A stretch of DNA of 64,000 bases from Nevskia sp. (lineage in GTDB: Bacteria; Pseudomonadota; Gammaproteobacteria; Nevskiales; Nevskiaceae). The translations under genes and the position numbers were made by a program. Below are positions 21,685 to 30,494 of this stretch, piece after piece. The stretch is taken from NCBI GenBank assembly GCA_019689635.1, contig JADGHB010000011.1, positions 1 through 64,000 of the forward strand, in the 5' to 3' direction. Within the stretch, counting starts at the first letter, position 1; each line of letters starts with the position of its first letter. A model generated the notes under the pieces. That model did no database searches. It saw nothing but the letters and a program-made list of their open reading frames with translations, and was not told where the DNA came from.

Positions 21685-22233
21685 ATGTCCCAGCCTTACG
21701 AAACCGTTCCCCTCACGCGCGACGTGATCGGCGTGCTGATCCCCGCCGGCACTCGGGTGGAGTTGCCGCAAGGCGCGGAGGCGACCATCGTGCAGGCGCT
21801 GGGCGGCAGCTACACGGTGCGGCTGCAGGGCCACCTGTTCCGCATCGAGGGCCAGGACGCCGACGCGCTGGGCAAGGCGCCGCAGCGCGCGCCGCAACTC
21901 GCCGCGGATGCCAGCGAAAGCGAGATCGAGCGCGCCGCCTGGGAGCAGATGAAGACCTGCTACGATCCGGAGATCCCGATCAACATCGTGGACCTGGGGC
22001 TGATTTACGAATTCCGGCTGGAACCGCTGGAGGGCGGCGGCTGGCGCGCCCACGTGGCCATGACCCTGACCGCGCCGGGCTGCGGCATGGGCGAGATCCT
22101 GGTCGGCGACGTCAAGAGCAAGCTGTTGCAGGTGCCCGGGGTGCGCGAGGCGGAGGTTCAACTGGTATTCGATCCGCCGTGGACGCGCGAGAGGATGAGC
22201 GAGGAGGCCCAGCTTCAAGCGGGATTCATGTGA
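21685..22233 (+). CDS. sufT: Fe-S cluster assembly protein SufT (DUF59/MIP18 family)
   Basis: This 182-residue protein has an N-terminal beta region (VPLTRDVIGVLIPAGTRV) found in SufT and a C-terminal MIP18/DUF59 domain with VDLGLIYEFRLEP and TAPGCGMGEILVGDVK, including the conserved Cys. SufT helps maturation of Fe-S proteins. The start is ATG 21685; a longer frame upstream lacks family similarity. It lies outside any suf operon here, with apaG about 100 bp downstream. Confidence 0.88.
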   Translation: MSQPYETVPLTRDVIGVLIPAGTRVELPQGAEATIVQALGGSYTVRLQGHLFRIEGQDADALGKAPQRAPQLAADASESEIERAAWEQMKTCYDPEIPINIVDLGLIYEFRLEPLEGGGWRAHVAMTLTAPGCGMGEILVGDVKSKLLQVPGVREAEVQLVFDPPWTRERMSEEAQLQAGFM

Positions 22234-22336
22234 GCCGTCACCGGACATCCGCCCTCGTGGAGCGAGAGGAACGCCATCGTTTTTCCTGCGGCTCGCAGAT
22301 TCCGCCGCCGGTGGGCGCTGCCTGGGAGGTGCGCGC

Positions 22337-22720
22337 ATGAGCGAGACCGTCACCCGCGGTTTGCGCATTCGCGTGGTGCCGCGTTACGTCCCGGACCAGT
22401 CGGATCCCGTCAACGGCCAGTATCTGTTCGCCTATCACGTCACCATCCGCAACGAGGGCCAGGTGACGGTAAAGCTGCTCTCGCGCCACTGGGTGATCAC
22501 CAGCGGCGAAGGCCGAGTCGAGGAAGTGCGCGGGCCGGGCGTGGTCGGCTATCAGCCCGAACTCAAGCCGGGCGAGGAATTCCAGTACACCAGCGCCTGC
22601 CCGCTCAACACGCCGGTCGGCACCATGCACGGCAGCTTCCAGATGGTCACGGAAAGCGGCGAATCCTTCGACGCCCTGATCGCGCCGTTCCGGCTGGCGG
22701 TGCCGCGGGTATTGAATTAG
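22337..22720 (+). CDS. apaG: ApaG protein (Co2+/Mg2+ efflux family)
   Basis: This is the small single-domain ApaG protein of 127 residues, with fibronectin-like strands. The family motif HWVITSGEG and VRGPGVVGYQPELKPGEEF are present, as is the loop GTMHGSFQMV. The name refers to an ancestral link with apaH; a role in cobalt or magnesium handling is reported but the biochemistry is uncertain. Its stop overlaps the stop of the convergent small secreted protein (22717-22720). Confidence 0.93.
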   Translation: MSETVTRGLRIRVVPRYVPDQSDPVNGQYLFAYHVTIRNEGQVTVKLLSRHWVITSGEGRVEEVRGPGVVGYQPELKPGEEFQYTSACPLNTPVGTMHGSFQMVTESGESFDALIAPFRLAVPRVLN

Positions 22721-23022
22721 CGCCCCGGCGTGATCGAGGGATCGACGTGGGACAGCGCGTCGCTGAGGTTGACCTGTCCGGTGCTCAGAAGCTCGTCATG
22801 ACCGTAAACCCGGCCCGGTACGTTCAAGCACTGGCCCGGCTTGGGTTTGATGAGGCTGCCGGTTTCGGTGAGGCAGTTCGATGTCACGGCGGGTTGTGCG
22901 GCGGCCGGGGGCTCGGACTTTTTCGGCGCGCTCGCCGCAGCGCCGGAATCTTCCGCGTAGACGCCGGCGGCGCTGCACGCCAGCATGCCCAGGGACCAGC
23001 ACAGGACAGGACGAAGATTCAT
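22717..23022 (-). CDS. Small secreted protein of unknown function, weakly plug-like
   Basis: This protein of 101 residues has a signal peptide (VLCWSLGMLACSAAGVYA, probable cleavage before E-D), an Ala/Pro-rich stretch and a short core with two cysteines (NCLTETGSLIKPKPGQCLN) followed by VYGHDELLSTGQVNLSDAL. The order 'TGS.I...D.L..TG...L.DAL..+DPSI' resembles the plug strand pattern of TonB-dependent receptors, but the protein is far too short to be a receptor. The function is unknown. It is convergent with apaG, and its start is about 160 bp from the divergent mipA. Confidence 0.7.
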   Translation of the reverse strand: MNLRPVLCWSLGMLACSAAGVYAEDSGAAASAPKKSEPPAAAQPAVTSNCLTETGSLIKPKPGQCLNVPGRVYGHDELLSTGQVNLSDALSHVDPSITPGR

Positions 23023-23182
23023 GGCACGGCTCCGCATTCCGCCGCCCGACCGACGGCCCGTCTAAGACAGCGCCGCCGCCGCGGCGGTTCCGCGTGAAGT
23101 TGTGTAAAAGCCTGGCGCGGTTCAGGTAAGTACGCAACACTTACGGGATACTGAACGCGCACTTCAGCGAGCTCGTCACCCA

Positions 23183-24022
23183 ATGTGCGGATCTACCGCT
23201 CAGCGGTGCCTGTGCGCCGTCATTGTCACGATCATGGTCGCCGTTTCCGCGGCGCGGGCGCAGACGCCTTCGCCGCTGGGCGAATGGCAGTACTCCGCCG
23301 GCATCGCGCTCAAGCAGCGCTTCGAGCCCCATCCGCCGCGCTGGGAGACGCTGCTCGGTTTCGGGGTCGAGATGCTGCCGCGCTTCGAAGGCTCCGACCG
23401 TTATTACTTCGAGCCGGGACCGACCATCGACGTGCGTTACCGGAACATCGCCTTTTTTTCGACCGGCGAGGGTCTGGGCGTCAACCTCCTGCGCGGGATG
23501 GATTACCGCGCCGGCATCGCGCTGACCTACGATCTCGGCCGTCAGGAAGGCACCGATTTTCGCCTGCGCGGCCGCGGCGATCTGTCCGCCTCGCCGGCGG
23601 CCAAAGTGTTCGGCGAATACGTCTGGTTCCCGCTCGTCGTGCGCGGCGACGTGCGCTACAACATCGGCGGCGTCGGGGGCTGGATCGGCGATGCCAGCGC
23701 CTACCTGCCGCTGGCGGGGTCGGAAAAGTTTTTCGTATTCGCCGGCGCATCGGTGACCATTGCCGACCAGAACTACCTGCGCCACGCCTTCGGCGTCGAC
23801 GCGGCGCAGGCGCAGAAAACGGGCGAGCCGCAATACACGCCGGGTGGCGGGGTGAAATCCGCCGGCGTCGGCGCCAACGCCACCTGGATTTTCGCCGAGC
23901 ACTGGTTCCTCGACGCGGTGGCGGCCGCGACCCTGCTGCTAGGGCCTGCCGCCAGTAGCCCGACGGTGGAGGACAAGTGGCAGTACGCTTTAAGCCTGAG
24001 CCTGTCCTACGACTTCCGCTGA
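23183..24022 (+). CDS. MipA/OmpV family outer membrane protein
   Basis: This predicted beta-barrel of 279 residues has a signal peptide (cleavage after SAARA). Amphipathic strands with aromatic ends recur, and the C-terminus ends in a strand terminating in Phe-Arg (ALSLSLSYDFR). MipA anchors MltA to PBP1b in E. coli, while OmpV-like members are porins; which applies here cannot be told. The 3' end overlaps the convergent oxidoreductase gene by 33 bp. Confidence 0.82.
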   Translation: MCGSTAQRCLCAVIVTIMVAVSAARAQTPSPLGEWQYSAGIALKQRFEPHPPRWETLLGFGVEMLPRFEGSDRYYFEPGPTIDVRYRNIAFFSTGEGLGVNLLRGMDYRAGIALTYDLGRQEGTDFRLRGRGDLSASPAAKVFGEYVWFPLVVRGDVRYNIGGVGGWIGDASAYLPLAGSEKFFVFAGASVTIADQNYLRHAFGVDAAQAQKTGEPQYTPGGGVKSAGVGANATWIFAEHWFLDAVAAATLLLGPAASSPTVEDKWQYALSLSLSYDFR

Positions 24023-25339
24023 AGGCGCGGAACGCGCCGCGCGCCGCCGACGCCAGGCGGTGCGATATTCGTCCCACAGATAACCGAGCAAGGCGCGCAA
24101 CAGCCCGCGCGGCGGTCGCAGCGGCCGGCCGTCGGCCAGCCTGAAGATCTGCAGGTAATACCAGCCCTGCTGGCCGAGCACGTTGAGCACCTTGAACAAG
24201 AACAAGTTTGTTTCTGGAGCCAGCGGCCCCGGTCCCAGACGCAGCGTGCGCTCGAAACTCGGCAGCGGCGCGTCGCTGCCGGCCAGCAGGCGGCGCGGCG
24301 CCTCGGGCTCGGTGCACAACGGGCGCGCCAGGCCGATCACGTCCACCGCGTTTTCGGCCAGCGCCTGCTCCATGGCGGCGCGGGTGCGGAAGCCGCCGGT
24401 GAGCATCAGCGGCATGGTCGCGACGGTGCGGATCGCGCGGGCGTATTCGAGAAAATACGCTTCGCGGCTGCGCGTGCTTTCCCGCTGCGGCGCTTGCGCA
24501 TCGCGCGCGCGGCCGCTGTAGCCGAGCAGGCGCGGCTGTTCGTAGGTGCCGCCGGAGATTTCCAGCAGGTCGAGGCCCGCATCGTTGAGCCAGCGCACCA
24601 CCTGCACGCAGTCCTCGTGCGAGAACCCGCCGCGCTGGAAATCGGCGGAATTGAGCTTGACCGCCACCGGGAAGTCGGCGCCCACCGCTGCGCGTACCGC
24701 CTTGATCGTCTCCAGCAGAAAGCGCGCGCGGTTCGCCAGTGCTCCGCCCCAGGCGTCGTCGCGGCGGTTGGTCAATGGCGAGAGGAAGGAAGAAATCAAG
24801 TAACCATGCGCGGCGTGGATCTGCACGCCGGTGAATCCGGCCTCGCGCGCGGTGCGCGCCACCCGTGCGAAACGGCCGATGAAGTCCAGAATCTCCTCCT
24901 CGGTGAGCGCACGCGGCCGCCGGTAATTGCTGAGCAGTTTGAGCTGCACCGCGGAAGGCGCGAGCGGCTCGCGGGTCACGTACCAGGGCGACTGGCGGCC
25001 GGCATGGGAGATCTGCATCCACAGGTGATTGCCGCCTGCGGTGCCGGCGCGTGCCCAGGCCCGCAGCCGGGCCAGGGATTCGGCGTCGGGCGGCGCGGGA
25101 TCGAGCGCCACGTTGCCCGGCCGCTCCAGCACGCGGCGGTCGATCATCACGTTGCCGGTCAGCAACAAGCCCGCGCCGCCCTGCGACCAGCGCCGGTAGA
25201 GGCGCACGTGGCGCTCGGTGGCGCGCAGTTGCGCATCGGCGAGCCCTTCGGTCATCGCCGCCTTGGCGATGCGGTTGGCGAGTCGCGCGCCGCAGGGCAG
25301 GTGCAGAGGCTGATTCAGTCGTGCGAGGCTGTCGTCCAT
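23990..25339 (-). CDS. Old yellow enzyme-type NADH:flavin oxidoreductase
   Basis: This FMN-dependent oxidoreductase of 449 residues belongs to the OYE/2,4-dienoyl-CoA-reductase barrel family. The FMN barrel signatures HAAHGYLISSFLSPL and TNRRDDAWGG are present, as is MLTGGFRTRAAM near the phosphate-binding loop. The C-terminal extension (WYYLQIFRLADGRPLRPP) is longer than that of a minimal OYE; such proteins reduce activated alkenes. I see no Cys-rich Fe-S segment of the dienoyl-CoA reductase type. The start is ATG 25339. Its 3' end overlaps mipA. Confidence 0.85.
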   Translation of the reverse strand: MDDSLARLNQPLHLPCGARLANRIAKAAMTEGLADAQLRATERHVRLYRRWSQGGAGLLLTGNVMIDRRVLERPGNVALDPAPPDAESLARLRAWARAGTAGGNHLWMQISHAGRQSPWYVTREPLAPSAVQLKLLSNYRRPRALTEEEILDFIGRFARVARTAREAGFTGVQIHAAHGYLISSFLSPLTNRRDDAWGGALANRARFLLETIKAVRAAVGADFPVAVKLNSADFQRGGFSHEDCVQVVRWLNDAGLDLLEISGGTYEQPRLLGYSGRARDAQAPQRESTRSREAYFLEYARAIRTVATMPLMLTGGFRTRAAMEQALAENAVDVIGLARPLCTEPEAPRRLLAGSDAPLPSFERTLRLGPGPLAPETNLFLFKVLNVLGQQGWYYLQIFRLADGRPLRPPRGLLRALLGYLWDEYRTAWRRRRAARSAPSAEVVGQAQA

Positions 25340-25344
25340 GGTCT

Positions 25345-26175
25345 TCAGCGTTGGCAGTGGGGGCAATAAAAGCTCGAGCGCTGGCCGACGCGCACGCGCC
25401 GGATTTCGGTGCCGCAGATCCGGCAGGGCTGACCGTCGCGGCCGTAGGCGTCGAGCCGCACGCGGAAATAGCCGACTGCGCCTTTGGCGTCGGCGAAGTC
25501 GCGCAGGGTGGTTCCCCCTTGCGCGATCGCGTCACGCAAAACTTCGCGGATGTGCGCGGCGAGCCGCGCGAATTCGGCACGCGTCACGCGACCCGCCGGC
25601 CGCGTGGGGCGCAGGCCGGCGCGGAACAGCGCTTCGCTGGCGTAGATATTCCCGACGCCCACCACGATCCGGCCGTCCATGATGAAGTTCTTGACGGCCA
25701 GCCGGCGCCCCCGGGCGCGGGCGAACAAGTAGTCTGCGTCGAAAGCCGGATCGAACGGCTCCGGGCCGAGCGCCGCGAGCAAGGCGTGGTGAGGCTGCGT
25801 CGCGGGCCACAGCAGCACGGCGCCGAAACGCCTGGGATCGCGAAAGCGCAACAGGCTGCGCTGATCGTCGGCGTCGGCGAGTTCGAAATCCACATGGTCG
25901 TGCCTGCCCGGCGGCTGCGGCCACGGCAGCACGGACAGACGTCCGCTCATGCCCAGGTGAATCAGCAGGCGATCGCCGCTGTCGAGCGGGAGAATCAGAT
26001 ACTTCGCGCGCCGCTCGGCGGCGAGGATGCGGCAACCCGTGACGCGCGCGGCGAGTCGACGCGACACCGGAAAGCGCAGACGCCGTTCGTGGATCGCCAC
26101 GCGCCGGATGCGCCAGCCCACGACCTGGCGCGCGAGGCCGCGGCGGATGGTTTCGACTTCCGGCAGCTCGGGCAT
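25345..26175 (-). CDS. mutM: Formamidopyrimidine-DNA glycosylase
   Basis: This bifunctional glycosylase/AP lyase (276 residues) removes 8-oxoguanine. The catalytic N-terminus P-E-L-P-E-V-E follows the initiator Met at 26175, which fixes the start since Pro must be residue 2. The C-terminal zinc finger CRICGTEIRRVRVGQRSSFY-CPHC and the H2TH segment VGVGNIYASEALF are intact. It is last in the run downstream of the Gld-type ABC cluster, 5 bp ahead of the oxidoreductase start. Confidence 0.96.
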   Translation of the reverse strand: MPELPEVETIRRGLARQVVGWRIRRVAIHERRLRFPVSRRLAARVTGCRILAAERRAKYLILPLDSGDRLLIHLGMSGRLSVLPWPQPPGRHDHVDFELADADDQRSLLRFRDPRRFGAVLLWPATQPHHALLAALGPEPFDPAFDADYLFARARGRRLAVKNFIMDGRIVVGVGNIYASEALFRAGLRPTRPAGRVTRAEFARLAAHIREVLRDAIAQGGTTLRDFADAKGAVGYFRVRLDAYGRDGQPCRICGTEIRRVRVGQRSSFYCPHCQR

Positions 26176-26238
26176 GCGCGCACTGTAGCGGATCGAGCCC
26201 TGGCCTTGCTTGCGCGCCACCGCCCGTGGGCGGGCGCT

Positions 26239-27168
26239 TCACTGCTTCGTCGGTGGGCCCGGCGGTGCGGGCTTGGCAGCGCTGTCCGAAGCGGCGCTGT
26301 TCTGAGACGTTTGCGGCTTGGCCTGCGCCAGCTTGAACAGTTTGTCGTCCTCCTCCTTGGACAGGCTGTAGCGCAGCTTGAGGTCAGGGCGCTCCAGCAC
26401 CAGTTGCGGCTCATGGCTGACGATCTCGAACGTGAGCGTATGGCCGTCGGCGAGCGTGAGGCTCGCGGTCTCGGGATGCGCCGCGGGCTTGGCATCGGCC
26501 GGCGTCATCGCGTTCCACAAGGCTTGCGCGTTGCTCCAGGCGTCGACCAGCTTCTGCGCGGCGTCGCTTTCCGCTTTGGGATCGGGCGGGTCCACGCTCC
26601 AGGACTTGCCGTCCGCGCTGCGCGTGAGCGTCAGCCCCGGCAAGGCGAGCTTGATCAGCTTGGCCTCCGGCGGCAGCAGGCTCTTGCTCACCAGATCGGA
26701 ATAATCGGCGTCCAGCACCGTGCCCGGCGGATCGTCGATCAAGGCGATCTTGCCGCCGACTTCGACATAGCGTTTGAAATCGAGCGGTTCCACGCCGCCG
26801 AAATCGATCTTGACGTCGTTGAGCGTCAGACTCATGCCCGGCGGATCGAGGCCGAGATCGGCGAGCTTGACTTCCTGGGGTTTAAGCCAGGTCTTGGTTT
26901 CCTCCGAGGCGATGTCGAGCAGCGAGTTGACCTGGTACGGGTCGGCCGCCACTTGCACCGGCGCGGTCAGCGCCCACTGACCGGCGTTCTTCTGCAGCAC
27001 GATGTCCGGCTGGCCGGCGTGATGCAAGGTGATTTTGTCGATCTGGTCGGCCTTGAGCGCGGTCAGCGGCGGCCCCTTGGGCGGCGGTTTCTTCTGGCTG
27101 AAATAGACCGCGGCCGCGAGCAGCGCGACCGCGACGGCCAGGATCAGGTTCAGGCGTTTCTGTTTCAC
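26239..27168 (-). CDS. DUF4340 domain protein of the Gld-type ABC cluster
   Basis: This 309-residue protein has one N-terminal membrane anchor (LILAVAVALLAAAVYFS) and a large extracytoplasmic part. It carries the DUF4340 pattern: ALKADQIDKITLHHAGQPDI and later DPPGTVLDADYSDLVSKSL. DUF4340 proteins are nearly always encoded after a GldG-type gene, as here, 9 bp away. The role is unknown; an accessory of the putative ABC system is the likely reading. Confidence 0.85.
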   Translation of the reverse strand: MKQKRLNLILAVAVALLAAAVYFSQKKPPPKGPPLTALKADQIDKITLHHAGQPDIVLQKNAGQWALTAPVQVAADPYQVNSLLDIASEETKTWLKPQEVKLADLGLDPPGMSLTLNDVKIDFGGVEPLDFKRYVEVGGKIALIDDPPGTVLDADYSDLVSKSLLPPEAKLIKLALPGLTLTRSADGKSWSVDPPDPKAESDAAQKLVDAWSNAQALWNAMTPADAKPAAHPETASLTLADGHTLTFEIVSHEPQLVLERPDLKLRYSLSKEEDDKLFKLAQAKPQTSQNSAASDSAAKPAPPGPPTKQ

Positions 27169-27177
27169 GGTGTTTCC

Positions 27178-28653
27178 TCAGGCGCGGCGGCGGATCAGCC
27201 AGCGGCCGACGCCATAGCCCAGCAGCAGCACCGGCAACACGAAGGTGTAGCCGGTGGCGATCAACAGGCTGGCCCAGCCCGGCAGGTAGAGGTCGGTGTC
27301 GGGCGCCTTGGGCACGTTGATGCCGAGCTGCGAGTCGCGCGCGGCGAGCCATTGCACGATGTCGAGACCCAACTCCTCGTTGCCCTGCATGCCGAGCCAG
27401 GCATTGGACAGGAAGTCGGAATCGCCGACCAGCACCACGCGTTGCGTGTGCGACTTCTCTTCCTCGGCGGACGCCGGGGCGGGCTGCGGGTTCTGGCGCT
27501 CGTCTTTCTTCGGGTTCGCGCCGGGAGAATCCTTCTGGCTCGCGGCGGTCTTGGTCTGGTCCGCGGCCGCCGCGCCCTGCTGAGGCTGCGCAGGCACTTT
27601 GATCTCGCGGGTGAGCGTCGCGCCGATGGTCAGCGGACCTTTGACGTCGCCGCGCTTGGCGTCGAATTCGATCGGTCCCTGCATCGGGCCGGCGTCGAGC
27701 CAGGACGCGGCGTCGGTGACCAGAAGCGGCGCCCATTGCCAGTCGCCGGTTTTGGTGAAGGTGAGCGCGCGCGCCAAGGGAAACACCGTGACCAGGTCGA
27801 GGTCGCGGGTGATCGCGTTGGGCGGATAGCTCGTGGCGAGATAGATCGCCGGACTCGGCGAGCCGAGCAGCTGGAAGTTGGGGAAGACGGCGAAGCCGTT
27901 TTGCCAGGAGATGCCCAGCGTCTTGGCCAGATCCTCGAGTTGCGGCGGTTGATCGGGATCGGTCAACCACAGCAGGTTGCCGCCGCCGGCGACCCAGTCT
28001 TGGATGAGCTTGGCCTCGCCCGGCAGCATCTGGTGGGTGGGGCTGGCGATGACCAGCACCGAGGTGTCGTCCGGGATCTTCGGCGTCTTGACCAGGTTGA
28101 GGCTTTGCACCTTGAAGCCTTTGTCGCGCAGGACCTGGGCGAACCGGTCGTAATCCTCGCGCTTGCCGCCGGTGAGCGAGCGCTCGCCGTGACCTTCCAG
28201 GAACTCCACCACGTGTTCGCCGGTGTCGGCCAGGCGCTGCAGCGCGCCGGTCATCGCCGGCTCGTCGAGATGGGTGAGCTTTTCATGCCGGCCCTGGTAC
28301 TCGACCACCACTTCGCCGGCCTGGTCCACGTCGTACTGTTTGACTTTGGCGGGATCCCGCGCCGGATCGACGAACTCGACCGAGATGTCCTTCTTGAATC
28401 GCTGGTAGTGCTCGAACCACTGCGTGTAGGTCTGGCGGTTGGCGTCGGACTCCAGGAAGGCGATGAATTTGACCGGTCCGTGCAAGGTCTTGAGGAAGCG
28501 CTGGCTCGCCGCGGTGAGCGTGTTGCGATGACCGTAGGTCCAGTCGAACTCGGTCTTGTAGCGCACCGACAGCCAGCCGAGCAGGCCGATGACGACGACG
28601 ATCAGCAGGCCGTTGAGAATCTGCTGGGCAATCTTGTTTTGTCTGGGAGTCAT
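27178..28653 (-). CDS. GldG-like ABC system substrate-binding/auxiliary protein
   Basis: This protein of 491 residues has an N-terminal transmembrane helix (GLLIVVVIGLLGWLSV), an extracytoplasmic GldG-type domain (the DUF4350/ABC_transp_aux pattern, with VEFLEGHGERS and LLWLTDPDQPP), and a C-terminal helix (LLIATGYTFVLPVLLLGYG) before a basic tail. GldG belongs to a gliding ABC exporter in Bacteroidetes, but homologues are common in non-gliding gammaproteobacteria, where the substrate is unknown. It lies between the permease and the DUF4340 gene with gaps under 10 bp. Confidence 0.85.
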   Translation of the reverse strand: MTPRQNKIAQQILNGLLIVVVIGLLGWLSVRYKTEFDWTYGHRNTLTAASQRFLKTLHGPVKFIAFLESDANRQTYTQWFEHYQRFKKDISVEFVDPARDPAKVKQYDVDQAGEVVVEYQGRHEKLTHLDEPAMTGALQRLADTGEHVVEFLEGHGERSLTGGKREDYDRFAQVLRDKGFKVQSLNLVKTPKIPDDTSVLVIASPTHQMLPGEAKLIQDWVAGGGNLLWLTDPDQPPQLEDLAKTLGISWQNGFAVFPNFQLLGSPSPAIYLATSYPPNAITRDLDLVTVFPLARALTFTKTGDWQWAPLLVTDAASWLDAGPMQGPIEFDAKRGDVKGPLTIGATLTREIKVPAQPQQGAAAADQTKTAASQKDSPGANPKKDERQNPQPAPASAEEEKSHTQRVVLVGDSDFLSNAWLGMQGNEELGLDIVQWLAARDSQLGINVPKAPDTDLYLPGWASLLIATGYTFVLPVLLLGYGVGRWLIRRRA

Positions 28654-28656
28654 ACT

Positions 28657-29412
28657 TCAGCTGCGCTCCATGTCCAGCCGCAACACCGCCAGCCACAGGA
28701 ACAAGGCGATGAACAGCAGGTAGTACACGACGTCCTCGGTCGAGACCACGCCGCGGCGCAGGCTCTCGAAATGGCCGGTCATCGACAGATAACTGAGCGC
28801 CTGCGAGAACGGTATCGTCTGCGGTGCCGACTGCCCCACGGCCTGCAGGATCCAGATCAGCAGCAGCAGGCCGAAACCGCCGACCGCGGCGATCACCGGT
28901 TCGCGCGTCAGCGTGGACACGAACAGGCCGCCGGCGCCGAAGGCGCTCATCATCAGCAGCAGGCCGAGCAATCCGGCAGCGATGCGGCCCAGATCGAGGT
29001 GCGTGCCGGCGATCAGGGTGAACGACATCAGCGCCAGCAATCCCACCGCCGCCAGCACGAAGGACAGCAAGCCGAGGAATTTGCCCAGCACGATCTCGAT
29101 CAGCGAGGCCGGCGCCGAGTACAGCAGGGTGATGCTGCCGTTTTTGCGCTCCTCTGCGAACAGCCGCATGGTCAGCAGCGGCACCACCAGCAGGAACACC
29201 ACGTTGGCGGTGCTGTACAGGCCGCCGCCGATGTAGTCCGACACGCCCATGTATTGATCGGCCGACATCATCGCGCCCTCGCTGTAGGCGTTGAGGTAGA
29301 GCACGAAGAACACGCCGAGGATGAGCTGCAGCACCGCCAGCACCGCCCAGGCCAGCGGGCTGGCGAAGATGCGCCGCGCCTCGGCGCGGGCGATGGTCAA
29401 GGTGGTATTCAT
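28657..29412 (-). CDS. GldF-like ABC transporter permease
   Basis: This permease of 251 residues has six predicted membrane segments, beginning with LAWAVLAVLQLILGVFFVLY. It is of the ABC-2 type. It is translationally coupled to the ATPase gene (TGATG overlap) and is followed 3 bp later by the GldG-like gene. Together these encode a typical GldAFG-like unit. The substrate is unknown. Confidence 0.87.
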   Translation of the reverse strand: MNTTLTIARAEARRIFASPLAWAVLAVLQLILGVFFVLYLNAYSEGAMMSADQYMGVSDYIGGGLYSTANVVFLLVVPLLTMRLFAEERKNGSITLLYSAPASLIEIVLGKFLGLLSFVLAAVGLLALMSFTLIAGTHLDLGRIAAGLLGLLLMMSAFGAGGLFVSTLTREPVIAAVGGFGLLLLIWILQAVGQSAPQTIPFSQALSYLSMTGHFESLRRGVVSTEDVVYYLLFIALFLWLAVLRLDMERS

Positions 29413-30368
29413 CAGGCTGCCTCCTTGAGCGTTTCTGCTGCCGCGGCATCACCGGAGGTGAGCTCGACGAAGATTTCCTCCAGCGACTTGCTCTCGCTGC
29501 GCAGCTCGGTCAGACCCCAGCCGTGTTTCACCGCCGCCTCGGCCAGCGCCTCGCGCGGATCCTGCTGCGGCGCCACGGCCAGGCGGAACTGGCCGTTCGA
29601 GAGCGTTTGGACGTCGCGGACGCCGGGGATGTTCTTGAGCGCCGCCTCGTCCGGCGCCCGGCGCAGGCCGACGATCACGCTTTCCACGCGCGCGGGCGCG
29701 CTGCGGTTCAGGGCCTCGGCATAGACCACGCGCCCCTTGTTGATGATCATCACGCGCGAACACACCGCCTGGATCTCCGGCAGGATGTGGCTGGAGAGGA
29801 TCACGCTATGGCGATGCCCCAGTTCGCGGATCAGCGCGCGGATCTCGCGGATCTGGATGGGGTCCAGGCCGATGGTGGGCTCGTCGAGGATGACCACCGG
29901 GGGGCGATGGATGATCGCCTGCGCCAGTCCCACGCGCTGCTGGTAGCCCTTCGACAGATTGCCGATCAGGCGCTGCGCCACGTCGTTCAGGGCGCAGGCC
30001 TGTTTGGCGCGGGCCACCGCGTCCTCGCGTTCGGCGCGCGGCACGCCGTGCAGGCCGGCGCAGTAGCGCAGGTATTCGTTGACCGTCAGCTCCGGATACA
30101 GCGGCGGCTGCTCCGGCAGGTAGCCGAGATGGGCCTTGGCCCGCTTGGGCTCCTCGGCCAGGCTGATGCCCTTGATTTTGACTGCGCCGGAAGTCGGCGC
30201 CAGGCAGCCGGCGAGCATCTTCATCGTGGTGGTCTTGCCCGCGCCGTTGGGGCCGAGCAGGCCGAGGATGTCGCCTTTGCGCAGCGTCAGGTTCAGCTCG
30301 CTGACCGCCATCGTGGGGCCATAGCGGCGCGAGAGGGCCTGCGCCTCGATCAGGATTTCGTTGTCCAT
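29412..30368 (-). CDS. GldA-like ABC transporter ATP-binding protein
   Basis: This ATPase of 318 residues has Walker A LLGPNGAGKTTTMKML near residue 37, signature LSKGYQQRVGLAQA near 140, Walker B PPVVILDEPTIGLDP near 160 and the H-loop LSSHILPEI. The C-terminal extension of about 90 residues is common for GldA/CcmA-type ATPases. It heads the four-gene run ATPase-permease-GldG-DUF4340, with mutM following. Confidence 0.92.
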   Translation of the reverse strand: MDNEILIEAQALSRRYGPTMAVSELNLTLRKGDILGLLGPNGAGKTTTMKMLAGCLAPTSGAVKIKGISLAEEPKRAKAHLGYLPEQPPLYPELTVNEYLRYCAGLHGVPRAEREDAVARAKQACALNDVAQRLIGNLSKGYQQRVGLAQAIIHRPPVVILDEPTIGLDPIQIREIRALIRELGHRHSVILSSHILPEIQAVCSRVMIINKGRVVYAEALNRSAPARVESVIVGLRRAPDEAALKNIPGVRDVQTLSNGQFRLAVAPQQDPREALAEAAVKHGWGLTELRSESKSLEEIFVELTSGDAAAAETLKEAA

Positions 30369-30494
30369 GAGGTCGTTGTTGTTGGGCGGAAGCGCGCCTG
30401 TGACCGGCGCATTCCGCCAGAGTTCCCGCGCCGGCCGGCGCGGAGGTGCGTCAGCCTAGCGGAAAACGGCTCCGGCGTCAGGCATGCCGTGCCG

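Noticed and set aside
25051-29724. 1,557-codon open frame on the plus strand
   Set aside because: It lies antisense to mutM, the DUF4340 gene and the Gld-like cluster, all of which have clear families. High GC at third positions leaves the opposite strand open. Its translation is low complexity (Arg/Gly/Ala-rich).
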